A stretch of DNA of 64,000 nucleotides, taken from Bacillus sp. Marseille-Q3570. GTDB lineage: Bacteria > Bacillota > Bacilli > Bacillales > Fictibacillaceae. This document shows, in pieces, positions 8,905 through 17,281 of the stretch. Position numbers and translations under genes: made by a program. Location of the stretch: NCBI RefSeq assembly GCF_946151055.1, contig NZ_CAMGYZ010000004.1, positions 1 to 64,000 of the forward strand, in the 5' to 3' direction. Numbering within the stretch: position 1 is the first letter of the stretch; each line of letters starts with the position of its first letter. The notes beneath the pieces were generated by a model. The model saw nothing but the letters and a program-made list of their open reading frames with translations, searched no databases and was not told where the DNA came from.

Positions 8905-10728
8905 CTATTTAACCAATGACAATTGACTAGCTGTTTCGACTCTGTTGTGTGCAATATCTAATACCATATTTCTAAGCGTTTGCTTGTCCATTTCTGTAAA
9001 CTGCTTTATTAAATCGAATACAATATCTAAGTCCTCATTTACTGATTTTCCTGTATAGATTTTCGGGTAAATCTGTTCATCATGAACCTCATTTTTACCG
9101 AGTAGCTCTTCAAATAATTTTTCACCCGGACGCACGCCGCTGAATTCAATTCCGATGTCATCAACGGAATATCCAGAAAGCTTGATCAGATTTTCTGCAA
9201 GATCGACAATTTTGACGGGATCTCCCATATCGAGCACAAAGATTTCGCCGCCTCTTGCTAGCGCACCAGCCTGGATGACCAACCTGGAGGCCTCGGGAAT
9301 CGTCATGAAATAACGGATCATATCAGGATGTGTAACTGTAACCGGTCCACCTTTTTGGATCTGCTTTTTGAAAAGTGGTATGACACTGCCGCGGCTTCCG
9401 AGTACATTACCAAATCGGACAGCTACAAAGCGGGTGTGGCTGATCGTATCCATTTGCTGCACGATCATTTCCGCCATACGTTTTGAAGCACCCATGATAC
9501 TCGTTGGGTTGACGGCTTTGTCTGTTGAAACCATTACGAACGTGCTGACACCGGCATCGCTTGCGGCTTCTGCAACATTTTTAGTCCCAATTACGTTGTT
9601 CTTAATCGCTTCATGAGGGTTTGCTTCCATCAATGGCACATGCTTATGCGCTGCTGCATGGTAGACAACATTCGGACGGTACTTGTCCATAACCTCTCCC
9701 ATTCGTTCGCGATCCTGTACGTCTGCAATGACCGGAATGAATTCAATCAAATCTCCATACGATTCTCTTAATTCCATTTCGATCGTGTAGATGCTGTTTT
9801 CGCCATGCCCAAGTAGAATCAGTTGTTCGGGATGGAACTTTGACACTTGTCGACAGATTTCAGAACCGATCGAGCCACCGGCACCGGTTACGAGAACTGT
9901 GTTTCCAGTAATCGTTCCTGCGATGTTCGCTGTATCTAGTTCGACTGGTTCTCTCCCAAGCAAATCTTCCACTTTTACATCACGGAACTGGTTGATTGAT
10001 ACTTCGCCTAGCATGAGATCCTCAATCATTGGCAGGATTTTGGTCTTCGCATCTGTTTTTGCGCATTCCTGGTAAATGTTATTGAGTTCTTTCTTATTTA
10101 AAGAAGGGATCGCAATGACAATATGAGTAATCTCTAGATCCTCTACTAGTCTGGTAATATCTGAAGTAGAGCCTAACACTGGAACACCTAAAACTTCCAA
10201 GTGATGTTTTCTTATATCATCATCTATGAAGCCGACAGGATTCAGCTCCGTATCATTACTTTGCTTCAACTGCCTGACAACCATCGTTCCTGCAGCACCG
10301 GCTCCTATTATTAATGCCCGGTTCTTTTTATTCCTCGGATTCATATATGTATCGCGATAGATTCTCCAGGAGAAACGGGATCCTCCGATCAATAACATAT
10401 GCAGCATCCAGGTTATCGCCAAGGCTCTGAAATAGACACCTTGGATCATGATGACTTGTACAATAGCACCAAGCATCACTGAATAGGTGACAACCTTGAA
10501 GATGACGATCAGTTCTCCGATACTCGCATACTGCCATGCACGTTTATATAGTTTATAAATATAGGAAAAGAAATGATGTCCAAGGAGTAAAATGAGAGAA
10601 CTAATGATCAGAGGCAATGAAGTAAGTAAATTATTATAATTCAATATGAAACTACTGATGAATATTGCCGATAATACAATTAGTGAGTCAATGAAAATCA
10701 ATGCGGATAAGCGTTTTCTATAGGTCAT
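8905..10728 (-). CDS. epsC: EpsC/CapD-type membrane nucleotide-sugar 4,6-dehydratase
   Basis: At 607 residues this matches the long PglF/CapD/EpsC family. Four membrane helices (residues about 10-135) are followed by a CoA-binding-like Rossmann domain ([16 protein letters not shown] near 140) and the catalytic short-chain dehydrogenase domain ([15 protein letters not shown] near 280; [20 protein letters not shown] near 400). The Asp-Lys pair replaces the usual Tyr, as in UDP-GlcNAc 4,6-dehydratases. It should make UDP-4-keto-6-deoxy-HexNAc for the aminotransferase at 6722-7852. An AAAGGAGGGG site precedes the ATG. It sits directly behind the EAR-like RNA, exactly where epsC sits in the B. subtilis eps operon. 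Confidence 0.92.
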   Translation of the reverse strand: MTYRKRLSALIFIDSLIVLSAIFISSFILNYNNLLTSLPLIISSLILLLGHHFFSYIYKLYKRAWQYASIGELIVIFKVVTYSVMLGAIVQVIMIQGVYFRALAITWMLHMLLIGGSRFSWRIYRDTYMNPRNKKNRALIIGAGAAGTMVVRQLKQSNDTELNPVGFIDDDIRKHHLEVLGVPVLGSTSDITRLVEDLEITHIVIAIPSLNKKELNNIYQECAKTDAKTKILPMIEDLMLGEVSINQFRDVKVEDLLGREPVELDTANIAGTITGNTVLVTGAGGSIGSEICRQVSKFHPEQLILLGHGENSIYTIEMELRESYGDLIEFIPVIADVQDRERMGEVMDKYRPNVVYHAAAHKHVPLMEANPHEAIKNNVIGTKNVAEAASDAGVSTFVMVSTDKAVNPTSIMGASKRMAEMIVQQMDTISHTRFVAVRFGNVLGSRGSVIPLFKKQIQKGGPVTVTHPDMIRYFMTIPEASRLVIQAGALARGGEIFVLDMGDPVKIVDLAENLIKLSGYSVDDIGIEFSGVRPGEKLFEELLGKNEVHDEQIYPKIYTGKSVNEDLDIVFDLIKQFTEMDKQTLRNMVLDIAHNRVETASQLSLVK

Positions 10729-10894
10729 TATGCAATCCCCTCCTTTTATTCTTTTAGGTTTTATGACTCGCCCTATTTTATTTTCTCTTTATGTATGTTC
10801 TTGTAGTTGTGATTCTTACACTCAATAAGACGTACCTTGATTAAGATAAGCTTTATTCAAAGAAAGAATGTTTTTATTTAAAAGTTTTTTGCAA

Positions 10895-11062
10895 CCCTAT
10901 TAAATCAGAACCGTAATACGAAAGTTATATCAAAGTACATACATATGTATAGGGCATCTAACCCTGCCTCACACCATGCTAATGACAACATCTGTGTCTA
11001 AGGTGACTGGACCCACAGCACGGTCGAGTGCCTCCATAGATATCGGCAAGGAGACATCGCCG
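10895..11062 (-). ncRNA. EAR-like (epsC-type) antitermination RNA element, approximate bounds
   Basis: The 415-bp gap between the phosphatase gene and the epsC-like gene contains, on the minus strand, a run of GC-richer, hairpin-forming sequence in an AT-rich spacer. Visible elements are CGGC-loop-GCCG (about 11043-11025), GCAC-TCGACC-GTGC (about 11013-11000), then GTGGGTCCAGTCACC, GACACAGATGTTGTC and a closing GGTGTGAGGCAGGG stretch. In B. subtilis the EAR RNA lies between epsB and epsC and promotes processive antitermination of the long eps operon; gene order here is equivalent. The class is assigned from position, size and partial sequence recall, not from a covariance search. I see no ORF in this gap and no simple terminator. 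Confidence 0.7.
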
Positions 11063-11143
11063 AATGACTTTCAAATAGTTCTAAAGACCTATAAAATATA
11101 GCCTATATTTTACGATATATAATGTGTGTATTGAAACTTATGA

Positions 11144-11908
11144 TTAAAAGATCCCTAAAAACTTCTTTTTTTTGATAGGTTCAGGTGGGTGCGTCATAAT
11201 CGTTTCACCATTAACTAACAAAATCGGATTTTCCTGTAATTGATACCGCATTTTAACACTAAATTCTTTCTCGACTTGTTCATATGCCCCCCGTAAGTGG
11301 AATGCTCTAGACGAAACATTATGAGCATCAGAGGCAATGAAATGAGTCAAATTATGGGATATCAATTGATGAGAAAATCTCTGAATGTTTTTACCGAAGT
11401 TCCCTATCAAACTACTACTTGTGACTTGTGTAAGAACTCCTTCATTGACAAGATCAAAAAGAACGTCAGGATTTTCAATGATTTCAACATTCCGTTCCGG
11501 ATGCACGACGATTGGTGTAATCCCTTGAAGCTGGAGTTCATACAGTAAGGATTGTGTATAGTTTGGGATATGGTTTGAAGGCAATTCAATATGTACATAC
11601 TTATTCTGATTACAGAGTGTCAGAATTTCTTGATTTTCAAGTTGTCCCAACAATTCTGCATTGATCCGTGGTTCTTGTCCAGGTATGATTTCTAAATTGA
11701 TCCCTTCTTGTCGGAAAACATCATTTAAGTCTTCTACATCATTCTCTATCTTTAATCGGTTATTTTGATAGTGAGCGTTATGGTGGGGTGTCGCAATGAT
11801 TGTGGTTATCCCTTCATCGACAGCTTTTTTAGCCATCTTTATGCTATCTTCCACAGTACCTGCCCCATCGTCGACACCAGGTAAAATATGACAGTGTATA
11901 TCAATCAT
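11144..11908 (-). CDS. ywqE: Tyrosine-protein phosphatase, PHP type (YwqE/CpsB)
   Basis: This 254-residue PHP-domain phosphatase has the metal-binding N terminus MIDIHCHILPGVDDG, IATPHHN near residue 40, the internal His of VVHPERN near 155 and FIASDAHN near 190. CpsB/YwqE enzymes use a trinuclear metal centre to remove phosphate from the tyrosine tail of the partner BY-kinase, setting the assembly cycle of EPS synthesis. The kinase with its Tyr-rich tail lies just upstream, 238 bp away, and that gap shows no clear terminator or promoter. The GGGAGGGGTG ribosome site before the ATG is strong. Function is well supported by family and neighbourhood. Confidence 0.93.
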   Translation of the reverse strand: MIDIHCHILPGVDDGAGTVEDSIKMAKKAVDEGITTIIATPHHNAHYQNNRLKIENDVEDLNDVFRQEGINLEIIPGQEPRINAELLGQLENQEILTLCNQNKYVHIELPSNHIPNYTQSLLYELQLQGITPIVVHPERNVEIIENPDVLFDLVNEGVLTQVTSSSLIGNFGKNIQRFSHQLISHNLTHFIASDAHNVSSRAFHLRGAYEQVEKEFSVKMRYQLQENPILLVNGETIMTHPPEPIKKKKFLGIF

Positions 11909-12146
11909 CTATAACACCCCTCCCTTATACTACTAAAGTATTATTTCGGAACTATTCCCTTTTATTCCTATTAATGTAAACCATTTTAAAGCTACATTCG
12001 TTATCTTACCATAACTAAAATTGGAATCAACAGCAAATATTGTCGGATACTGTAGAATTCGGTATATTTTATGAATTTCGACCCATTTTACTATCAAATG
12101 TCTCTAATTTTTTATGAGTTCTTTGTTTATGGCTATCAATCCGGTT

Positions 12147-12845
12147 TTAAGATCCATAATAATAATAGTATTGGCCCTTTTTCATTTTCTTCCGGTTCAA
12201 CACTACACCTAATAGCTTCGCCTTGGCTGCTTGCAACAGTTCCTTCGACTTGAGAGCCGCTTCTTTTTCCGTAATGTTGCTTCCTACTACAAGAATCACA
12301 CCGTCACATATGTTGGCTAGAATCTGCGCATCGGTTACCGCAAGTACAGGAGGAGTATCGAAAAGCACGATATCATAGTCATTCAACGCTTCTTGGATCA
12401 TTTCTTTCATCATTCTTGAGCCTAACAATTCTGCCGGGTTCGGCGGAATCGGTCCGCTCGGCAATACAGAGAGATTTTCTACTTCCGTTCCCCTGCACGC
12501 TTCTGAAATCGGCATCTGCTTCGTCAATATATTGGTCAGCCCCTGCGCATTACTGACCCGGAATGTATAGTGTGCGGTCGGTTTTCTTAGATCTGCATCA
12601 ATGAGAAGTACTTTTTTCCCCTGTTGCGCAAGTACCACAGCAAGGTTCGCTGTAGTAGTCGATTTCCCTTCCCCTGGTCCTGATGAAGTGACCATCATCG
12701 TACGGTATTCTGTATCAGCAGATGAAAACTGGATATTCGTCCGGATCGTCCGGTATTGTTCAGAGATTGGTGACTTTGAATTAAAATGGGTGATCAGACT
12801 TCTCTCTTTGAAATCACGTACGGCTTGGTTTTGTCTACGCTTCAA
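12147..12845 (-). CDS. ywqD: BY-kinase (YwqD/CpsD-type tyrosine kinase)
   Basis: The protein has the three P-loop signatures of bacterial tyrosine kinases: Walker A SSGPGEGKSTTTANLA, Walker A' VLLIDADLRKPT and Walker B VLFDTPPVLAVTDAQ. It ends with a tyrosine cluster (QYYYYYGS), the autophosphorylation tail. It works with the membrane modulator encoded just upstream, with which it overlaps by about 11-20 bp, so translation is probably coupled. A TTG at 12845, eight bases after GGGAG, fits the ribosome site better than the GTG at 12854 that overlaps it. The cytoplasmic kinase and separate membrane activator form the split arrangement usual in Bacillota. Confidence 0.93.
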   Translation of the reverse strand: MKRRQNQAVRDFKERSLITHFNSKSPISEQYRTIRTNIQFSSADTEYRTMMVTSSGPGEGKSTTTANLAVVLAQQGKKVLLIDADLRKPTAHYTFRVSNAQGLTNILTKQMPISEACRGTEVENLSVLPSGPIPPNPAELLGSRMMKEMIQEALNDYDIVLFDTPPVLAVTDAQILANICDGVILVVGSNITEKEAALKSKELLQAAKAKLLGVVLNRKKMKKGQYYYYYGS

Positions 12846-13578
12846 AACTTTCACTCCCTACCCGTGCTTTTGAAACACGGCTTCTAGCATGTTGAAACTC
12901 TTCTTCATTCATTTCCGGTACAACCCCGATGACAGGCAGTTCTAATAGTTTTTCAATATCTTGTTCTGTCTTGACTGTGTTATCCAGGTATTCTAGTAAG
13001 AATGCTAGTCCAACTCCAGCCATCAAACCGACTACGAATGCAATCGCCATGTTTAAAAGAGGCTTTGGATTGACCGGTGATGGATTGTCTGGGACTTCCG
13101 CTTTCGAAAGAATGCTTACGTTGTCGACATTCATGATGTTCGGGATTTCCTTTTGGAAGGTATCCCCAACTGTATTGACGATATTCACTGCGGTCAATGG
13201 ATCTGGATGCTGTGCTGCGATCGAGAATACCTGTGAGTTTTGTTCACTGTTGACCGTTATACTATCTGTCAATTGCGATACAGTCATGTCCAGGTCCAAT
13301 TCGTTGATGACCTGTTCGAGGATGGTCGGACTTTTGATGATCACGCGATATGTATTGATCATTTCCACGTTGGTTCTTACTTGATTGACATCAATCGATT
13401 GTTGATCTGGATTGGTTTGATTGACAAGAATCTGTGATGAAGATTGATAGATCGGTGTCAACACGAAATAGCTGACAAGGCCGCTGATGGCAGTTGCCAC
13501 TAAAGTGATTAACAGGATCAGCTTTATTCGTTTCGTTAGCGTCGAAAATATTTCCTTTAAACTTATCGTTTCTTCCAT
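12835..13578 (-). CDS. ywqC: Wzz-family polysaccharide co-polymerase / kinase activator (YwqC/CapA)
   Basis: This 247-residue protein has two membrane helices (residues about 17-40 and 173-195) bracketing an outside Wzz domain that starts LTPIYQSSSQILVNQ. A proline-rich segment (VPDNPSPVNPKP) precedes the second helix, as in chain-length determinants. The cytoplasmic tail should dock and activate the BY-kinase. It is the first gene of the EPS operon: an extended -10 promoter lies 48 bp upstream and the next gene to the right is divergent. The ATG at 13578 has a GGGGG ribosome site. Confidence 0.92.
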   Translation of the reverse strand: MEETISLKEIFSTLTKRIKLILLITLVATAISGLVSYFVLTPIYQSSSQILVNQTNPDQQSIDVNQVRTNVEMINTYRVIIKSPTILEQVINELDLDMTVSQLTDSITVNSEQNSQVFSIAAQHPDPLTAVNIVNTVGDTFQKEIPNIMNVDNVSILSKAEVPDNPSPVNPKPLLNMAIAFVVGLMAGVGLAFLLEYLDNTVKTEQDIEKLLELPVIGVVPEMNEEEFQHARSRVSKARVGSESFEA

Positions 13579-13625
13579 AAATATCCCCCGTGTTCCAAAA
13601 CTAAAAATTTGTCGATAATAAATGT

Positions 13626-13655
13626 ATTATAGCAAGCTCCCCCTGTCATTAATAG
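13626..13655 (-). promoter_or_regulatory. Candidate sigma-A extended -10 promoter of the EPS operon
   Basis: On the minus strand TGCTATAAT (the -10 at 13631-13626 with TG one base before it) lies about 48 bases upstream of the ywqC start. The -35 region (TATTAA, 17-bp spacing) is poor, which fits an extended -10 promoter or an activator-dependent one. The call is based on the consensus only. Confidence 0.5.
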
Positions 13656-14028
13656 GGATATTTTAATATTTTTTGTAATATAAGTGTAAAGTTCGTACTT
13701 AAATCACGGAAAATGGAAGTTTTTTGGTTTTTATTTCCATGTATATTGGGCGTAATTTCCTATAGTGCCTTTTATCGGCCTAGGACTAGCTAAAAGTTTG
13801 TCATATTGTTTTTTTACATATCTATACCGGAAAATGAAAACGCTTTATTAATCTAAAAAAATTTAGTTGATATTCACTGGTAATTGTTTGAAAAGAGGAT
13901 TTATGTTGGTCCTCTGTCGTTTATTGGAGGAAAGAATCCACCGGTCAAAATTACCTATTAAATCTAGTATTCTCCCGTCGATATATACGATAGCGAGCAT
14001 TCTATTAAATAAGTAAGGAGCACATTTG
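13656..14028. other. Divergent intergenic region between EPS operon and DUF5317 gene
   Basis: This stretch has no convincing gene. It holds a cre-like box at 13835-13848 (TGAAAACGCTTTAT, one mismatch to the CcpA consensus), a small hairpin AGAGGA-10 nt-TCCTCT at 13894-13915, and a 37-codon ORF from 13903 to 14016 that starts inside that hairpin and ends at the ribosome site of the next gene. The ORF could be a leader peptide but nothing else supports it. A regulator site for the EPS promoter is likely somewhere here, but I cannot name it. Confidence 0.35.
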
Positions 14029-14607
14029 ATGGTCTATGACGGCATCCTTGCAGCCATTTTGATCGGTCTTTTAAGAAAAGGTAATTTCAAAGGTTTTTCC
14101 CATTTGAAAATAAAATACGGCTGGGTCTTTCCAGTTTTGTTGATTGTGCAGTGGTTCATTTTCTTGCTGCAAAACAAATATGACTTTCTTGGATCGATGA
14201 GTCCTTATGTATTCATTTTGATTTATATTGTTGGTCTGACGCTTTTGTGGGTAAATCGCCATCAAGGATTTGGCGTTTGGCTTATTTTGATTGGTGTATT
14301 CTTGAATTTCATCGTCATGGCAGCCAATGACGGAAGAATGCCAGTATCGTTGGAAGCGGCAAAAACATTGGATCCTGCTTACGGAGAAGCGTTGCAGGAA
14401 GGGTATTACGGAAAACATACAGCTTTGACGGAAGAGACACTTCTAGGTTTTCTCGGTGATGTCATTGCTTTGCCTAAATTTTATCCAAGAGAGCAGGTTA
14501 TCAGTATCGGCGACATTATCATGAACATCGGGATTTTCCTCTTCATCCAGACACTGATGGTGAAACGGACAGTCAAACGAAAGCCATCCGTCATTCAACC
14601 GACTTAA
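14029..14607 (+). CDS. DUF5317 family membrane protein
   Basis: This 192-residue protein has four to five membrane segments and the conserved core AANDGRMPVSLEAA after the fourth, which is the signature I associate with DUF5317. No biochemical role is established for the family. The ATG at 14029 is chosen because AAGGAG lies eight bases upstream; a TTG three bases earlier is too close. It is followed 14 bp later by a 29-codon ORF with a perfect ribosome site and then by the diguanylate cyclase gene. The three may be co-transcribed, which hints at a sensor or membrane-signalling context. The family call is good and the function is unknown. Confidence 0.8.
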   Translation: MVYDGILAAILIGLLRKGNFKGFSHLKIKYGWVFPVLLIVQWFIFLLQNKYDFLGSMSPYVFILIYIVGLTLLWVNRHQGFGVWLILIGVFLNFIVMAANDGRMPVSLEAAKTLDPAYGEALQEGYYGKHTALTEETLLGFLGDVIALPKFYPREQVISIGDIIMNIGIFLFIQTLMVKRTVKRKPSVIQPT

Positions 14608-14621
14608 AGGAGGTGAATTGA

Positions 14622-14711
14622 ATGTCTGTGAAAATGAAGACTGTCCTTATGAACTTATTCATTATCGGTTCAGCTGTTGTCGCATTGACTTCAGGATTCA
14701 GACTTGTCTAA
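14622..14711 (+). CDS. 29-residue hydrophobic small protein
   Basis: This short ORF reads MSVKMKTVLMNLFIIGSAV and then ten more residues ending FRLV. It has a positively charged start and one hydrophobic stretch long enough to span or enter the membrane. Its ribosome site (AAAGGAGGTG, ending six bases before the ATG) is close to the ideal Shine-Dalgarno and stronger than those of many real genes here. It lies 14 bp after the DUF5317 stop. The translation signal is what supports it; the family is not recognised. Confidence 0.6.
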   Translation: MSVKMKTVLMNLFIIGSAVVALTSGFRLV

Positions 14712-14771
14712 AGAAAACTTGGACAGTCAAGCCTTTGGCATAGGCTGATCCTTAGTTGCGCTTATACTAAA

Positions 14772-14846
14772 GAAAGTATGTTTATACTTTCATTAAGTGT
14801 AAAAAGCGAACGAAGGAGGAGCATTCGCTTCTCCTTTACTTTTCTA
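14772..14846 (+). other. Two hairpins in the leader of the GGDEF gene
   Basis: The 157-bp gap before the GGDEF gene holds a perfect 8-bp stem (GAAAGTAT-GTTT-ATACTTTC, 14772-14791) and a second stem AAGCGAA/TTCGCTT (14804-14830) that is followed by a pyrimidine-rich run. The second could be a weak terminator for the upstream unit or an attenuator. It does not match the GEMM c-di-GMP riboswitch pattern that I know. Confidence 0.4.
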
Positions 14847-14868
14847 TAGAAAACGAGCGTGATTTTCA

Positions 14869-16251
14869 ATGGACGTTTTACATAAAATCAAAGAACCTGT
14901 GAATGTATATATTTCAGCCGTGATGGCACTTGGAATTGTCCTTACGAGTACGATTTTACTCAACAATTTTTCTCTCGTGTTACCAGGCAGCGTTTTATTG
15001 TTATTTTTAAGCGCAATCTTATTGTTGGAGTTCTACACGATCCTGATGCCACCGAAAGGGAACTCGCTTTCGATGGATTCTCCAGTATATATCGGCTGTT
15101 TGTTTTTATTCGGGTTGCAAGCTTCCCTCCAGGTACTCTTAATCGCTTCGATTTTATTTTTGATTCTGGAACGGAAAGCCTCCTGGTGGAAGCATCTGTT
15201 TAATTTTTCGAATTACAGCCTGATGTTGATCGGCTCTTTTCTCACCTTTAAATGGTTAGGAGGAGAATTAGGAATCCTTTCTATTGGGATTCTGCTCCCA
15301 TATATCGCGGGGACATCCGTTTATTTTCTGATCAATGTGATTGTCATTGGATTTTATTTTTTTATCAAGCTCTCTAAGGGAGTCATGAATGAATTCCGCG
15401 GTGTGATCAAGGAAGCGTCATCAAGCTATTTGATTACGTTAGTATTGTCCCTGATACTCTGTTTCATGATCAAAGTGAATGTCTATGTGGGACTTGCACT
15501 ATTCACGACAATGGGCTTTCTACTCTCCATCGCTTTCAAACAGTATTTCACCCTATATCAGACCGTGGCGAAAAAAGCGAATCGTGATTACTTGACTGGC
15601 CTTTATAATCACGGCTATTTCATAGAACTTCTGGATGAAAAAGTAAAGGAAGCGATCCAACGGGATGAGCCGATCAGTATGGCGATTTTGGATCTGGATG
15701 ATTTTAAGAAGTTCAATGATACGTTCGGACATTTGGAAGGGGATAACTTGCTTAAGCATGTTGGGAACCTGATTTTAAGCGAAAGTCGTGATAATGATGT
15801 CGTTGCACGGTATGGTGGAGAAGAATTTGTCATTCTAATGCTGAATACGAATGAATCACTTGCGTTTCAACGGTTGAATGCATTGAGAAAAAAGGTGAAC
15901 GATACGTTTTACAAAGGTGTGGATGTATTGCCATATGGTTGTCTTTCCTTCTCGGGCGGTGTTTATGAATATAAAGAGGGTACAAGTGCTGACTTTTTAT
16001 ATAAGACAGATCAGGCTATGTATCTAGCAAAACGAAAAGGGAAAAACATGATCAAACGATATGAAGATGAAGATCGTTATGATCATGGGGTGCTTTCAGA
16101 GGATAAGATGCAAATCGCTAAACAGCATGTGAACATTTTCCTGACAAAAGACTTGATGACCTATCGCCATTCCAATCGGGTATTCGATTATGCTTATGAA
16201 TTCGGGAAACGCTTAGATCTTCGGAAAAAGAATTGGATATTTTGGCGTTAG
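14869..16251 (+). CDS. Membrane GGDEF diguanylate cyclase (N-terminal part of a frameshifted GGDEF-HD-GYP protein)
   Basis: Residues 1-220 form about six or seven membrane helices. The GGDEF domain follows (DYLTGLYNHGYF to about residue 400), with the active-site motif GGEEF intact and an RxxD (RDND) inhibitory site five residues before it, so cyclase activity and product inhibition are both expected. It would make c-di-GMP from two GTP. The frame then enters an HD-GYP domain (MTYRHSNRVFDYAYEFGKRLDLR) and stops after 12 aberrant residues because of a missing base in an A run at 16225-16229. The intact protein would be about 603 residues. The neighbouring EPS operon is a plausible target of c-di-GMP control. 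Confidence 0.88.
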   Translation: MDVLHKIKEPVNVYISAVMALGIVLTSTILLNNFSLVLPGSVLLLFLSAILLLEFYTILMPPKGNSLSMDSPVYIGCLFLFGLQASLQVLLIASILFLILERKASWWKHLFNFSNYSLMLIGSFLTFKWLGGELGILSIGILLPYIAGTSVYFLINVIVIGFYFFIKLSKGVMNEFRGVIKEASSSYLITLVLSLILCFMIKVNVYVGLALFTTMGFLLSIAFKQYFTLYQTVAKKANRDYLTGLYNHGYFIELLDEKVKEAIQRDEPISMAILDLDDFKKFNDTFGHLEGDNLLKHVGNLILSESRDNDVVARYGGEEFVILMLNTNESLAFQRLNALRKKVNDTFYKGVDVLPYGCLSFSGGVYEYKEGTSADFLYKTDQAMYLAKRKGKNMIKRYEDEDRYDHGVLSEDKMQIAKQHVNIFLTKDLMTYRHSNRVFDYAYEFGKRLDLRKKNWIFWR

Positions 16252-16679
16252 GTTCGATCATCCATGACATTGGCAAGGTAGAAGTTCCACGTGAATATTT
16301 GACAAAGACCGGTAAGTTGTCACTTGAGGAATGGGAAATGATGAAAAAACATGTCACCTGGGGCAAAGATTGGGTCGAATCGATTGAAGGATTTGAAGAT
16401 ACGATCCCTCTTGTCGAACTTCATCATGAGCGCTTTGATGGTGGCGGGTATCCATATGGCCTGAAGGGTTACTCAATCCCGAAGCTCGCGCGAATCCTCT
16501 GTATTGTGGATTCGTTTGATGCGATGACAACCGAACGTCCCTATCAACCTACGAAATCATTTGAAGAAGCGATTGAAGAATTGAGACGTTGTGCGGGAAC
16601 CCAGTTCGATCCAGATCTTGTCGAACCTTTTGTCGAGATGATCCAGGAGATGTATATGACGAAGATGAAGGTTCTTTAA
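16233..16679 (+). pseudogene. Detached HD-GYP phosphodiesterase part of the same gene
   Basis: This frame continues the interrupted protein: LDILALGSIIHDIGKVEV has the catalytic HD pair, followed by HHERFDGGGYP, the HHExxDGxGYP signature, all intact. HD-GYP enzymes hydrolyse c-di-GMP to GMP. There is no ribosome site before the only near-start codon (TTG 16233), so separate translation is unlikely. Restoring one base to the five-A run just upstream would join both parts in a perfect reading RKKELDILALGS. It may be a true inactivating mutation, phase variation, programmed frameshifting or an assembly error; the sequence alone cannot decide. Confidence 0.8.
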
Positions 16680-16742
16680 GAGCATAATACAAAGGATTCC
16701 TGTTTGAGGTAAATACTCACATTAGTTGGAGGTTTTAACTTT

Positions 16743-16784
16743 ATGTTTTTTGCGGAACTATGGACCGTTGTTAAGTTAGATTAA
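16743..16784 (+). CDS. 13-residue micro-ORF
   Basis: An ATG preceded by TTGGAGG (spacing nine) opens MFFAELWTVVKLD and then stops. It is the only translation signal in the 290-bp gap after the HD-GYP fragment, and it is followed 40 bp later by a stem-loop (16825-16857). It could be a leader peptide, a tiny membrane peptide or chance. Only the ribosome site supports it. Confidence 0.3.
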   Translation: MFFAELWTVVKLD

Positions 16785-16824
16785 ACGTGATCATCCTCTG
16801 TATTTCGATCATGATTTAGCCTAC

Positions 16825-16857
16825 GAAACGTCTCGTAATTTGATATGGGACGTTTTC
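16825..16857 (+). terminator. Stem-loop, possible terminator
   Basis: GAAACGTCTC (16825-16834) pairs with GGGACGTTTTC (16847-16857) with one bulged T and one G-T pair. The following sequence is alternating TATATA rather than a clean T run, so termination is possible but weak. Confidence 0.4.
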
Positions 16858-16972
16858 TATATATATATCAGGGTATTTTCGTGGTTTATTGGTTATATGG
16901 TAAATTAAGGTAGTGGTCGGAATCTTTGCTATTTACGTAACAGTTTTATGGAACATCGTACGGGAGGTTAGT

Positions 16973-17134
16973 ATGTATAAATTCTTTTTTTATTTTTTGT
17001 TATTATTAATTCTTCCATTACCGATTGTTTTAGCATTTACTCCACTTCTCACACTTTATGCAGGAGTTAATATTGTATATCTTATAGTATGGTTTGTAGC
17101 ATACATGACTAAAGAAGATAAATCCAAGGTTTAA
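16973..17134 (+). CDS. Small membrane protein (53 residues)
   Basis: The protein MYKFFFYFLLLLILPLPIVL and onward has two hydrophobic segments and a charged tail (TKEDKSKV), so it should be a small two-helix membrane protein. A CGGGAGG ribosome site lies five bases before the ATG at 16973; the longer reading from a GTG at 16913 lacks one. I do not recognise a family. It stands alone between the c-di-GMP gene and the convergent carboxypeptidase gene. Confidence 0.6.
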   Translation: MYKFFFYFLLLLILPLPIVLAFTPLLTLYAGVNIVYLIVWFVAYMTKEDKSKV

Positions 17135-17237
17135 ACGGGAAAAGTGAGCAAGGCAGGGTCCCATAAGGATTTTCTACGAGAACGTTATGGTGTCCACAGG
17201 AGGACTGAAATTACCGTAAAGAAAAATCTTATCTCAT

Positions 17238-17273
17238 AAAAAAGACTAACCTCACATGATTGTTTGGTTAGTC
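17238..17273 (-). terminator. Rho-independent terminator of the M14 peptidase gene
   Basis: A perfect 8-bp stem GACTAACC/GGTTAGTC (17244-17251 and 17266-17273) is followed on the minus strand by TTTTTTATGAG. It lies nine bases past the stop codon of the carboxypeptidase gene. Confidence 0.9.
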
Positions 17274-17281
17274 ATCGAACT

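Noticed and set aside
12929-13384. 151-codon plus-strand ORF
   Set aside because: Antisense shadow of the Wzz-family gene, which has clear family motifs and good signals.
13903-14016. 37-codon ORF before the DUF5317 gene
   Set aside because: It begins inside a hairpin, has only a moderate ribosome site and resembles no family; listed only as part of the intergenic region.
14712-14868. c-di-GMP riboswitch in the leader of the GGDEF gene
   Set aside because: Expected from context, but the conserved GEMM sequence blocks are not present.
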